From Streptococcus porcinus (GTDB lineage: Bacteria > Bacillota > Bacilli > Lactobacillales > Streptococcaceae): 64,000 bases of DNA. Shown piece after piece: positions 31,583 through 40,510 of this stretch; position 1 is the stretch's first letter; each line of letters opens with the position of its first letter. The DNA is taken from positions 916,001 through 980,000 of the forward strand of contig NZ_LS483388.1 of the NCBI RefSeq assembly GCF_900475415.1. Direction: 5' to 3'. The notes beneath the pieces were generated by a model, which was given only the letters and a program-made list of their open reading frames with translations, was not told where the DNA came from and searched no databases. Made by a program: the position numbers and the translations under genes.

Positions 31583-31822
31583 TTAAAATTCAAATCCGTT
31601 TTCTTTAGCAACTGTTACGTAGTCCGCTAGTTCGCTAGTTTCTGCATCAATACCGTTATCGTTTAAAAATTCGATTGCTTGAGCAAGTTCATTCCACCAG
31701 TCAAACATCGCTTTATCTTCTGTGTACCAAATTCCGTCTTCTGATTCTTCAAAGTTAAAACCAAACTCTTCAAAGATTGTGATGTTTTCAAGATTTTCGA
31801 TGTCAGTTGTAAAGTATTTCAT
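31583..31822 (-). CDS. Very acidic small protein in moron position
   Basis: 79 aa with roughly 20 Asp/Glu, three Lys and no Arg; aromatic-rich (FDWWNELAQAI, GIWYTEDKAM). A strong ribosome site GAGGAGGAAAAT precedes the start at 31822. It is transcribed alone, from a consensus promoter and into its own terminator, at the prophage right end. Acidic proteins of this size include DNA mimics, anti-restriction and anti-CRISPR proteins and paratox-like factors. I see no specific homology; the role is open. Confidence 0.7.
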   Translation of the reverse strand: MKYFTTDIENLENITIFEEFGFNFEESEDGIWYTEDKAMFDWWNELAQAIEFLNDNGIDAETSELADYVTVAKENGFEF

Positions 31823-31893
31823 ATTTTCCTCCTCAGCCTCTTGCAGGCCTTGCGATTTATTTTTTTGTAAGCCTTTGTCTTACTTACATATTT

Positions 31894-31922
31894 ATTATAA
31901 CATTAGGTAGCACCCGAGTCAA
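31894..31922 (-). promoter_or_regulatory. Consensus sigma-70 promoter for the acidic moron gene
   Basis: On the minus strand TTGACT (31917-31922) and TATAAT (31894-31899) are separated by exactly 17 bases. This is the best promoter of the prophage part and should be active in the lysogen. Confidence 0.85.
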
Positions 31923-31978
31923 TACCTTTTTAAAACTTTTTTAAATATTTTTCGAATAATAAAATAGGAGGAATAAAA

Positions 31979-32071
31979 ATGGCAGAATTAATTATAAAGT
32001 TTAAAGAGTGGAAGCGTGACAATTCAGACGAATTTTTAAAGTGGGCTGAGGAGCACTGGTTTTTGTTTTGA
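31979..32071 (+). CDS. 30-aa peptide at the prophage end
   Basis: ATG 31979 follows a perfect AGGAGGA (31966-31972). The peptide (MAELIIKFKEWKRDNSDEFL, KWAEEHWFLF) is amphipathic, with three Trp and a hydrophobic end. It could be a real small protein or the start of a gene whose remainder was lost when the prophage recombined. No promoter is obvious. Confidence 0.5.
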   Translation: MAELIIKFKEWKRDNSDEFLKWAEEHWFLF

Positions 32072-32280
32072 GTCTTGTAAAATGGACTTACTGCGATAAG
32101 TCGGTTAGAACGGCAAATGAGAAGAATACAAAAAATTTTGTCCAAATTTTGTCCAAAATATTTTAAAAGTTATAGTTTAAAATAGTTAAAAAATACTATT
32201 CTTAAAAACTTTCTTCCTATATAATATACTATTTTATTATCAAAATTCTCTCAAGGTGGATTTAAATTTCATAACTTTTA
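32072..32280. other. Prophage/chromosome junction region
   Basis: No gene is seen. TTTTGTCC is repeated directly in tandem at about 32135-32155, followed by AT-rich sequence with AAAATAGTTAAA and a TATAATATACTATTTTAT stretch. The att core is expected here, but it cannot be defined without the left end or an empty chromosome. Confidence 0.45.
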
Positions 32281-32287
32281 AGTACAA

Positions 32288-32320
32288 ATAAAGCATTAGC
32301 TGTAAGCTAATGCTTTATTT
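32288..32320 (-). terminator. Terminator of the lipoprotein gene
   Basis: ATAAAGCATTAGC pairs with GCTAATGCTTTAT around TGTAA (32288-32318), with T and A tracts on both sides, so it could work in both directions. It lies 12 bases past the stop of the minus-strand lipoprotein gene. Confidence 0.85.
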
Positions 32321-32332
32321 GTTATATCGAGT

Positions 32333-32956
32333 CTATTTTAGAAGTCCTCTTTGGCTAAGTTGGATAAGTTTATCATTTTCGAATAGGAGGTTAATGTGGC
32401 TTCCTTGTGTATTTGTTTTTAAACCACTAATCCAAACAGCTTGTAGTTGTATTTTATCGCTAGAACTCGCATGAGTATAATCATCTGGCTCAGTTAATAT
32501 TTTTGTCACTTGATTATAAGTCATGCCTTTTTGAAGCTTATTATAGTCTTTTAGAGAGATTTTGGGTTTTCTATTAAAAGCAAAATTAGCAATGGATTTG
32601 ACAATGGTAGAGTTTTGATACATATTTGCTTGGATAGTGACTTTATCAAATGTCCAAGTGTAATTATCGAGGGCAACATTACCAGCAGGTTTTTTTTCGT
32701 GTTTACTTGGATTTCCAAATAAACTTGTTAAGTCCTCGATGGAGGATCCTCCTTTGAATTCCTGATCAGCGCTAGCAATATGAATTTTCTCAAAAGCAAG
32801 TCGCTTGTCTTGATGAGGAGCTGTTTCTTGAGACTTAGCGATTAGTGACGGTTTATCCTTAGATGATGTCTTATTTTCGGAATTTTTGCCACAGGCCACC
32901 ATACTAAAGCAAAGAACAGGAAGGAGTAGTGTCAAAATGAATGAACTTTTTTTCAT
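32333..32956 (-). CDS. Lipoprotein, DUF3862/SmpA-like fold
   Basis: 207 aa. The signal peptide ends at lipobox MVAC with Cys22, so it is a membrane-anchored surface lipoprotein. Two repeats of the small inhibitor-like fold are suggested: LTSLFGNPSKHEKKPA with later YTWTFDKVTIQA, and YNKLQKGMTYNQVTKILTEP with later LQAVWISG. This is the DUF3862 pattern common in streptococci. The function is unknown. It is the first chromosomal gene after the prophage. Confidence 0.75.
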   Translation of the reverse strand: MKKSSFILTLLLPVLCFSMVACGKNSENKTSSKDKPSLIAKSQETAPHQDKRLAFEKIHIASADQEFKGGSSIEDLTSLFGNPSKHEKKPAGNVALDNYTWTFDKVTIQANMYQNSTIVKSIANFAFNRKPKISLKDYNKLQKGMTYNQVTKILTEPDDYTHASSSDKIQLQAVWISGLKTNTQGSHINLLFENDKLIQLSQRGLLK

Positions 32957-33045
32957 AGTTTAAATTATTTCTCCATTAATATTGTATCTGTTATAACAGA
33001 TTTTGATCAGGTTTGAGTTAAGCACCAATGTAACTCAGGTGAAGG

Positions 33046-33077
33046 TCTAAAAAATAAAACCCTTACAGGTAAGGGTT
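33046..33077 (-). terminator. Terminator of ssrA
   Basis: On the minus strand AACCCTTAC pairs with GTAAGGGTT around CT, followed by TTATTTTTT (33046-33054). It lies 14 bases beyond the tmRNA CCA end. Confidence 0.85.
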
Positions 33078-33090
33078 CAGTAAGTTTTAA

Positions 33091-33435
33091 TGGAGCTGGT
33101 GGGAGTCGAACCCACGTCCAAACACCTGCCAACATATTCGTCTACAACCATAGGTTATGTTTTGATTTAACAAGGTAAGGACACATAACTCAAGCCATTA
33201 CCTTGCGAGTCTAAAACTCTCTTTTTAAGGCAGCAGACACTACCTTAAACGTAGCTTGTTATTTTGAGACTTCTAACAGGACACAAGCAATCTTGCAGAA
33301 GTCACGCTAGCTGGTTTTTAGGCAGCTAAAGCGTAAGAGTTTGTATTTTTTGCAGTTATATTTAACTGGCATTTTACATCTGCCGATGGGTCGCAGAACA
33401 TGTCTCATAATGCCTGTCGAATCCGTAACAACCCC
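33091..33435 (-). ncRNA. ssrA: tmRNA (ssrA)
   Basis: The 3' end matches the tmRNA T-arm/acceptor (GACGTGGGTTCGACTCCCAC followed by CAGCTCCA, CCA encoded at 33091-33093). The 5' end begins GGGGTTGTTACGGATTCGAC at 33435. The tag frame at 33318-33353 reads AKNTNSYALAA followed by TAA, the streptococcal form. tmRNA with SmpB rescues stalled ribosomes and tags the partial peptides for proteolysis. tmRNA 3' ends are common phage attachment sites, but here a chromosomal gene and 770 bases separate it from the prophage. Confidence 0.97.
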
Positions 33436-33469
33436 TTTGCTAAAAGGGTAAGAAAAACTTACAAGAATT

Positions 33470-33521
33470 ATTATATCAGAAAATATTTCGTATGGCAAAA
33501 TTATCTATCTTATGGTATGAT
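33470..33521. promoter_or_regulatory. Overlapping divergent promoters of ssrA and the TVP38-like gene
   Basis: On the minus strand TTGCCA (33493-33498) and TATAAT (33470-33475) are 17 bases apart and serve ssrA. On the plus strand TATGAT (33516-33521) lies 6 bases before ATG 33528, and its -35 position falls, also at 17 bases spacing, on the same bases 33493-33498 read as TGGCAA. Polymerase can thus occupy only one promoter at a time. Confidence 0.65.
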
Positions 33522-33527
33522 AAAAGC

Positions 33528-34139
33528 ATGAAAATCAAGAATCCGAAAGCCTACGCCTTTTTTCAGCAACTATTTAAAGTCTTGGGAATTATAGCTCTCA
33601 TAGGGTCCTTTGTTTTAGCTTTTTGGTTATATAAGATGGGTATATTTAATGATAAAAATGTATTGAAAGATGTTATCAACCAATACAAATTTTGGGGCCC
33701 CTTCATTTTTATTATCATCCAAATTTTTCAAATTGTTTTTCCAGTCATTCCTGGTGGGATAACAACTGTTTTTGGATTTCTTATTTTTGGTCCCGTTAAA
33801 GGTTTCTTACTCAATTATTTTGGGATATTGATCGGGAGTTACATTCTGTTTATTCTAGTTCGAATTTATGGGAAGAAGTTTATTCTCCTTTTTCTCGATG
33901 AAAAAACGTTCTATAAGTATGAAAAAAAATTGGAGACACCTGGTTACGAAAAACTTTTTATTTTTTGCATGGTCTCTCCGATAGCTCCAGCAGATATTAT
34001 GGTTATGATTACTGCTCTAACAAATATGTCGGTCAAACGCTTCATGACAATTATGATGATTGCAAAGCCAATATCAATCATCGGTTATAGTTACCTTTTC
34101 ATTTTTGGGAAAGATATCATTAAATTTTTCTTTAAATAA
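33528..34139 (+). CDS. TVP38/TMEM64 (DedA-like, VTT domain) membrane protein
   Basis: 203 aa from ATG 33528; an in-frame ATG at 33492 overlaps the promoter. About five to six membrane segments are seen. The VTT/SNARE-associated core is present: FQIVFPVIPGGITTVFGFLIFGPVKGFLLNYFGILIGSYILF, then LFIFCMVSPIAPADIMVMI. Members are lipid scramblase-like or flippase-like proteins. No ribosome site is present and the -10 TATGAT ends 6 bases before the ATG, so the mRNA may be leaderless. Confidence 0.85.
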   Translation: MKIKNPKAYAFFQQLFKVLGIIALIGSFVLAFWLYKMGIFNDKNVLKDVINQYKFWGPFIFIIIQIFQIVFPVIPGGITTVFGFLIFGPVKGFLLNYFGILIGSYILFILVRIYGKKFILLFLDEKTFYKYEKKLETPGYEKLFIFCMVSPIAPADIMVMITALTNMSVKRFMTIMMIAKPISIIGYSYLFIFGKDIIKFFFK

Positions 34140-34144
34140 ATAAT

Positions 34145-34177
34145 AAAAAAGGTCAGGATAGGTTCCCGCCTTTTTTG
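34145..34177. terminator. Bidirectional terminator between convergent genes
   Basis: AAAAAAGG (34145-34152) pairs with CCTTTTTT (34169-34176) with a 16-base loop that can pair further. It serves the TVP38-like gene from the left and the ABC permease gene from the right. Confidence 0.65.
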
Positions 34178-34196
34178 TTTGTAATTAGTTTTAGTA

Positions 34197-34976
34197 TTAT
34201 TGTAAATTGAGCTTATACTTCATAATGAAATGTGTTCCAAAATAGTAGAGAATAATTTGGAAGAATCCTTCTAGAGAAGAGATTAAGAAGTAATAATTAC
34301 TTGTATAATCAACCTCTTGATTAAAACCAAGCCCTAAAAGATTTGTGTTGATATATGTGAAGATAATGCTGAGAGTAATTTGAACGCAGAAGTACGCTAT
34401 AAAAGCTTTTAATCCACGGCGGTTGGAAAATAACTGACCAATTGAAATAGCGAAATAAAAGGCAAGAATACTAGATAGGGTTGATAATATTATCGTAACA
34501 CAAATAAAAGCAATAAGGTTCATATGTTGAGGAGCAACTTTTAATATTTCGTTAATACCTTTTAGAAGGTCTGCTTTATCAAATTGAGGTAGAATTAAAA
34601 TAGCGAAGGCGACTGCTAACATCAAAAGGTTAAAGAAACTGTAAGTAACTGAGGATAATAATTTCGCTAGAATCAGCTTATGCTCCGATACGGGTAAGGT
34701 CATTGTTAGATAACCTTCACGCCCATAAATGTTTTTGTTAAATCGGTTAATAATAATTAATAAAGTTGCTAGAAGAGAGCCAGCAATTAGGGCTCCAAAA
34801 ATAAGGATAAGTGAAAAAGGTAAGAATTTTGAAAAAAGGCTGATATCAGGATTTTTCTTTACTAATATTTTTATAACAAATGATAGAATGGCAGCAATTG
34901 CAACTATTCCAGCGTTCAATCCAAAGTACCACTTACCTACTGATCTGAACTCATATTTTAATAATTTTCCAAACAT
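34197..34976 (-). CDS. ABC-2 type transporter permease
   Basis: 259 aa with six hydrophobic segments. It opens MFGKLLKYEFRSVGKWYFGL, typical of ABC-2 permeases paired with YtrB-like ATPases in Firmicutes. The partner ATPase gene is 9 bases upstream. The GntR gene at the operon head makes this a YtrA-type system, usually tied to cell-envelope stress or antibiotic response. The substrate is unknown. Confidence 0.8.
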   Translation of the reverse strand: MFGKLLKYEFRSVGKWYFGLNAGIVAIAAILSFVIKILVKKNPDISLFSKFLPFSLILIFGALIAGSLLATLLIIINRFNKNIYGREGYLTMTLPVSEHKLILAKLLSSVTYSFFNLLMLAVAFAILILPQFDKADLLKGINEILKVAPQHMNLIAFICVTIILSTLSSILAFYFAISIGQLFSNRRGLKAFIAYFCVQITLSIIFTYINTNLLGLGFNQEVDYTSNYYFLISSLEGFFQIILYYFGTHFIMKYKLNLQ

Positions 34977-34985
34977 TGCTTCCTC

Positions 34986-35684
34986 CTATACTTTGTAAGT
35001 GTTTCTAAAGAGAGTGTCAATGGACATAGCGTGGCTTTCTCTCAACTCATCTACTGCCCCTGTAATAACAACTTGTCCATCTTTAAGAAAAATGACTTCG
35101 TCAAGAATAGGTTCAATATCAGAAATAAGGTGGGTGGAAATGAGAACGGTAGCATCTTCGCTGTAGTTATTAATAATTGTTTTCAAAATATAATCACGAG
35201 CAGCAGGATCAACACCACCAATTGGTTCATCAAGAATGTAAAGTTTTGCTTTACGACTCATCACAAGAATCAATTGCACTTTTTCCTTATTCCCTTTTGA
35301 GAGATTTTTGAGATGATCATTTAGGTTTAAATGAAGATCACGCAGTAAGCTATGAGCTTTAGTAACATCAAAGTCTTCGTAAAAATCACTGAAGTAGTCA
35401 ATGATATCTGAGATTTTCATATCCTCTCGCAAATAGGATGTGTCAGGTAAATAAGAAATAATTTTCTTTGTATCAATTGAAGGACGATAGCCGTCAATAA
35501 CAATATCACCTTTGTTAGGTTGGATTAGACCATTAATTAACTTAATCAATGTCGTTTTTCCAGAGCCATTAGGTCCAAGTAAGCCAATGATTTTTCCAGA
35601 TGGGATTGTCAGTGTTAGATCATCTATAACCTTTTTACCTTTGAAAGCTTTTGAAACATGGTGTAGCTGTAAAAGTTGTGACAT
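34986..35684 (-). CDS. ABC transporter ATP-binding protein (YtrB-like)
   Basis: 232 aa. Walker A GLLGPNGSGKTT (about 34-45), a signature LSKGNKEKVQ instead of LSGGQ, Walker B KLYILDEP and the switch His in STHLIS. The LSKGN-type signature is typical of this subfamily. It begins 1 base after the GntR gene stop, in one operon with regulator and permease. Confidence 0.85.
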   Translation of the reverse strand: MSQLLQLHHVSKAFKGKKVIDDLTLTIPSGKIIGLLGPNGSGKTTLIKLINGLIQPNKGDIVIDGYRPSIDTKKIISYLPDTSYLREDMKISDIIDYFSDFYEDFDVTKAHSLLRDLHLNLNDHLKNLSKGNKEKVQLILVMSRKAKLYILDEPIGGVDPAARDYILKTIINNYSEDATVLISTHLISDIEPILDEVIFLKDGQVVITGAVDELRESHAMSIDTLFRNTYKV

Positions 35685-35685
35685 C

Positions 35686-36054
35686 CTAAGAATCCTCCTT
35701 TAGAAAATCTTCAAGTTCTGGTATAATTTGTGACTTATCAAAGCCAATTTTTACCATATTGCTAACGAAGGATTCAAGTTCACTTCGAGACAATTCACGA
35801 CGTTTTTCTGCAATTAATGCTTGATTATCCGTTACAAAACGACCAGCTGTGCGTTGGGAATAAACAATGCCTTCACGTTCTAATTCGGTGAAAGCTCGTT
35901 GCATGGTATTAGGGTTAACACCAGCAGTTTCCGCATATTCTCGTACAGTTGGTAATTGTTGACCAATATTAATCTCATGGCTGACAATTTGCATTTTGAT
36001 ATGTTGTGCAATCTGAGCATAGATCGGCGATTTTTCATCAAAATTCCAAGACAT
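35686..36054 (-). CDS. GntR-family regulator (YtrA subfamily)
   Basis: 122 aa, the short YtrA length: N-terminal winged helix (PIYAQIAQHIKMQIVSHEIN, then REYAETAGVNPNTMQRAFTELEREGIVYSQRTAGRFV) and a small helical dimer region, with no large ligand domain. It heads the operon and likely represses it through the palindrome overlapping its promoter. GAGAGGAGA is the ribosome site. Confidence 0.9.
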   Translation of the reverse strand: MSWNFDEKSPIYAQIAQHIKMQIVSHEINIGQQLPTVREYAETAGVNPNTMQRAFTELEREGIVYSQRTAGRFVTDNQALIAEKRRELSRSELESFVSNMVKIGFDKSQIIPELEDFLKEDS

Positions 36055-36086
36055 ACGGTCTCCTCTCTTTGTGATTAAGCATCACT

Positions 36087-36127
36087 TGTACTACATAAAT
36101 AGTACAGAAAAAAAGAGTAAAAGTCAA
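36087..36127 (-). promoter_or_regulatory. Promoter and operator of the GntR/ABC operon
   Basis: On the minus strand TTGACT (36122-36127) and TACTAT (36099-36104) are 17 bases apart. The perfect palindrome TGTACT-N8-AGTACA (36087-36106) covers the -10 and the start point. YtrA-type regulators bind GTACT-type palindromes, so autorepression is the direct reading. Confidence 0.8.
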
Positions 36128-36230
36128 CTTATTAATTTCTAAATTATACTTAGACAGTTATGAAATATAAAAAGGGAGCACAGTAATCAATTTCATAGTA
36201 TAATAGAAGAAATCATTTCAAGGAGAAGCC

Positions 36231-39200
36231 ATGTTTGCACAATTAGATACCAAAACGGTATATTCTTTTATGGATAGTTTAATTGACTTAGACCATTACA
36301 TCTCAGAAGCTAAGAAGATTGGTTATCAATCAATTGGCATCATGGATAAAGATTGTTTATATGCGGCGTATCATTTTATTATTAAGACTCAAAAGGCTGG
36401 TTTGCAACCTATTTTAGGGTTAGCGATTGATTTCCCAATTAATGGAAATGAGGAAGCTTTATATCTCATTGCAAAAAATAATTTGGGATATCAAAACCTC
36501 TTAAAAATTTCGACTCTGCGTATGTCGGCTGGCTTTAGTCCTGAGAAAATTAAAGATTTTCTTGAAGGTTTGATAGTCATACTGCCCTATAGGTCACATT
36601 TACATGATATAAATCTTGGATTTCCTTACTTCACTGGTGTTTTTGAGGAGACTGAACTGGCTCAGCCCCTCCCTCTGCAAAAGCTAGTGCCTTTACGAAC
36701 TGTACGATATTTTGCTGATTCTGAAAGGGAGACCTTGCAAGTTTTACACGCTATTCGGGACAATGTAACGCTTGCAGAAACGAAGGTCGTAGAAGCTGGG
36801 CAATATCTGAAAGATCCAAGGGAAGTTTCACAAAAGTTTGAGGAGCTTTATCCAGGCATCAATAACCATTTAACTGATTTATTAAAAGATATTCATTATG
36901 ATTTTAATCATGATTTTAAATTACCAAGGTTTAATCGTCAAAAGGTAGCTAAAGATGAACTAAGAGAATTAACCGAAACCGGTTTAAAGGAAAAAGGTCT
37001 GTGGCAAGAAATTTATCAAGAGCGCTTGAAAAAGGAGCTTCAAATTATCTCGGACATGGGCTTTGATGACTATTTCTTGATCGTTTGGGACTTGCTCCGT
37101 TTTGGGCGTAGTAAGGGCTATTATATGGGCATGGGACGTGGCTCTGCAGCGGGTAGTTTGGTTGCTTATGCATTGAATATTACTGGTATTGATCCTGTTA
37201 AGAATAATCTGCTTTTTGAACGCTTTTTAAACAAAGAGCGTTACAGTATGCCCGATATTGATATTGATTTACCAGATATTTATCGTTCAGAATTCTTACA
37301 CTATGTTCGAAATCGTTATGGTAGTGATCATTCTGCTCAAATTGTAACCTTTTCAACTTTCGGAGCTAAACAAGCTATTAGAGATGTCTTTAAACGGTTT
37401 GGAGTCCCTGAATACGAGATTAGCAATTTAAGCAAGAAAATAGCCTTTAAAGATACTTTGGCATCTATCTACGACAAAAACATAAGTTTTCGCCAAACAA
37501 TCAATAGTCGCTTAGAATTTCAAAAGGCATTTGAAATAGCCAAACGAATTGAAGGTAATCCTAGACAAACATCTATTCATGCTGCAGGAATTGTTATGAG
37601 TGATGATCTTTTGACAGACCATATTCCTTTGAAAGAAGGAATAGAAATGATGGTGACGCAGTATGATGCTCCAGCAGTGGAAGCAAATGGTCTTTTGAAA
37701 ATGGATTTTCTTGGCTTAAGAAATCTAACATTTGTGCAAAAAATGAAAGAGAAAGTTGCTAAAGACTTTGGAAAAGAAATTATCATCGAAGATATTGACT
37801 TGGAAGATCCAAAAACGCTAGAGTTGTTTGCTAAGGGTGATACTAAAGGTATTTTTCAATTTGAACAAAGCGGTGCCATCAGCTTATTGAAACGGATTAA
37901 ACCTGAGCGATTTGAAGAAATTGTTGCGACAACGAGTTTAAATAGGCCAGGGGCAAGCGACTATACTAATAATTTTATTAAGCGTAGAAGAGGACAAGAA
38001 AAAATTGATTTAATTGATCCTATCATTGCACCTATCTTGGAACCGACTTATGGCATTATGCTTTATCAAGAGCAAGTTATGCAAATTGCACAAGTTTTTG
38101 CCGGTTTTACTTTAGGCAAAGCCGACCTTCTCCGCAGAGCTATGTCCAAAAAGAATCTATCAGAAATGAAAAAAATGGAGAATGACTTTCTGGAAGGTGC
38201 CATCAAACTTGGTCGTTCTGAAGATACAGCTAAGCTTTTATTTAATAGGATGGAGAAGTTTGCAGGTTACGGTTTTAATAGAAGTCATGCCTTTGCTTAT
38301 TCCGCTTTAGCTTTTCAGTTGGCCTATTTTAAAGCGCATTATCCGGCAGTTTTCTATGATGTCATTATGAATTATTCAAATAGTGATTATATCAGTGATG
38401 CCTTAGAATCAGATTTTAAAGTGGTACCCTTGACCATTAATAATATTCCGTATAATGATAAAATTGATGCAAATAAGATTTATATGGGATTGAAAAATAT
38501 TAAGGGACTACCACGTGATTTAGCTTATTGGATTATTGAAAAACGCCCTTTTTCGAGTATTGAGTCCTTTCTAAGTGCCTTACCCGCTAAGTACCAAAAA
38601 AAAGACTTACTGGAACCTCTATTCGCTATTGGTTTATTTGATCTCTTTGAACCTAATCGTAGAAAAATTTTAAAAAATTTGGACGGATTATTGATTTTTG
38701 TTTCGGAACTTGGTTCTCTTTTTGCGGACTCATCCTTTAGTTGGGTGGACTGTGATGATTTTTCAAATAGAGAAAAATACCAGTTAGAAGAAACTTATAT
38801 TGGTATTGGTCTTAGCCCACATCCTTTACTAGAAATTGCTGAAAAAACAGATCAAGAATTTACGCCAATAATAAAGCTTCTTAAAGATAGTGACCAAACC
38901 GTTCTTGTTCAGATTGAAAAGGTAAGGATTATCCGTACGAAAAGTAGTGGTCAACAAATGGCTTTCCTAACTGTAACTGATACTAAGAAAAAAATTGATG
39001 TTACGGTATTTCCCCAAGAATTTTTGCAGTTTAAACATCTTTTGACAGAGGGGCAGATGGTATTTATCCAAGGAAGGGTAAAGGAGCGTGACAATCGTCT
39101 ACAAATTGTTGTGCAAACAATCACTTTAGCTAATCAAAAGAAATACTGGATTCTGCTTGAGAGTCATGAAAATGATCAGCGGATTGCTAAAATTTTAGGA

Positions 39201-39341
39201 GAGTTTACGGGCCAATATCCTGTTGTGATCCATTATCAAAAGACCAAGGAAACACTTCAATTAAGCCATATTCTTGTAGATGGTAGTCCAGAATTAGAGG
39301 AGGCACTTGAAGAATTAGTTGTGAAAACGGTTTTTCGATAA
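36231..39341 (+). CDS. dnaE: DNA polymerase III alpha subunit DnaE
   Basis: 1036 aa, the short DnaE type of Firmicutes. The catalytic Asp pair is in MPDIDIDLPD (about 340-349) and the palm continues to KMDFLGLRNL (about 487-496). A helix-hairpin-helix region and an OB fold (about 890-960, VLVQIEKVRIIRT) follow. The N-terminal PHP region lacks the H-x-H and D-H metal ligands of active forms (it reads LDTKTVYSFM and IMDKDCL), so no nuclease activity is expected. In Firmicutes DnaE extends primers on the lagging strand before PolC. AAGGAG precedes the ATG; TATAAT lies at 36199-36204. Confidence 0.95.
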   Translation: MFAQLDTKTVYSFMDSLIDLDHYISEAKKIGYQSIGIMDKDCLYAAYHFIIKTQKAGLQPILGLAIDFPINGNEEALYLIAKNNLGYQNLLKISTLRMSAGFSPEKIKDFLEGLIVILPYRSHLHDINLGFPYFTGVFEETELAQPLPLQKLVPLRTVRYFADSERETLQVLHAIRDNVTLAETKVVEAGQYLKDPREVSQKFEELYPGINNHLTDLLKDIHYDFNHDFKLPRFNRQKVAKDELRELTETGLKEKGLWQEIYQERLKKELQIISDMGFDDYFLIVWDLLRFGRSKGYYMGMGRGSAAGSLVAYALNITGIDPVKNNLLFERFLNKERYSMPDIDIDLPDIYRSEFLHYVRNRYGSDHSAQIVTFSTFGAKQAIRDVFKRFGVPEYEISNLSKKIAFKDTLASIYDKNISFRQTINSRLEFQKAFEIAKRIEGNPRQTSIHAAGIVMSDDLLTDHIPLKEGIEMMVTQYDAPAVEANGLLKMDFLGLRNLTFVQKMKEKVAKDFGKEIIIEDIDLEDPKTLELFAKGDTKGIFQFEQSGAISLLKRIKPERFEEIVATTSLNRPGASDYTNNFIKRRRGQEKIDLIDPIIAPILEPTYGIMLYQEQVMQIAQVFAGFTLGKADLLRRAMSKKNLSEMKKMENDFLEGAIKLGRSEDTAKLLFNRMEKFAGYGFNRSHAFAYSALAFQLAYFKAHYPAVFYDVIMNYSNSDYISDALESDFKVVPLTINNIPYNDKIDANKIYMGLKNIKGLPRDLAYWIIEKRPFSSIESFLSALPAKYQKKDLLEPLFAIGLFDLFEPNRRKILKNLDGLLIFVSELGSLFADSSFSWVDCDDFSNREKYQLEETYIGIGLSPHPLLEIAEKTDQEFTPIIKLLKDSDQTVLVQIEKVRIIRTKSSGQQMAFLTVTDTKKKIDVTVFPQEFLQFKHLLTEGQMVFIQGRVKERDNRLQIVVQTITLANQKKYWILLESHENDQRIAKILGEFTGQYPVVIHYQKTKETLQLSHILVDGSPELEEALEELVVKTVFR

Positions 39342-39406
39342 TTTTAGCCTAATAGTGAAGAAATTTGCAAGGGAATATGCTATAATGGGAACGTTAAATT
39401 AATTAA

Positions 39407-40435
<1,029 letters not shown>

Positions 40436-40510
40436 AAGCAAGCTATAAGCTATAATTAATTTTTGTTAAACGTCGACAGTCGACAAAAAAATAAGGAGTT
40501 TCATAATATT

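Larger units (their letters stand above)
1..32165. mobile_element. Prophage, right-hand part (replication to lysis and moron genes)
   Basis: A continuous set of phage genes runs from the window start to about 32.1 kb: replication, accessory, HNH/cos, head, tail, lysis and post-lysis genes. All point right except the last three. No integrase, repressor or antirepressor is present, so the left end lies outside the window. The right end is inferred: the last phage-like ORF stops at 32071, and the next gene, a lipoprotein at 32333-32956, looks chromosomal. The exact att site cannot be called without the left junction. Confidence 0.9.

Noticed and set aside
33091..33435. ssrA 3' end as the attachment site of this prophage
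   Set aside because: Many phages use it, but here the tmRNA end is intact, followed by its own terminator and a chromosomal lipoprotein gene, and phage-like sequence ends about 900 bases away.
40472..40484. GTCGAC-A-GTCGAC before pyk as a regulatory operator
   Set aside because: A clear short repeat, but I know no regulator for it and it could be chance next to the pyk ribosome site; too weak to list as a site.
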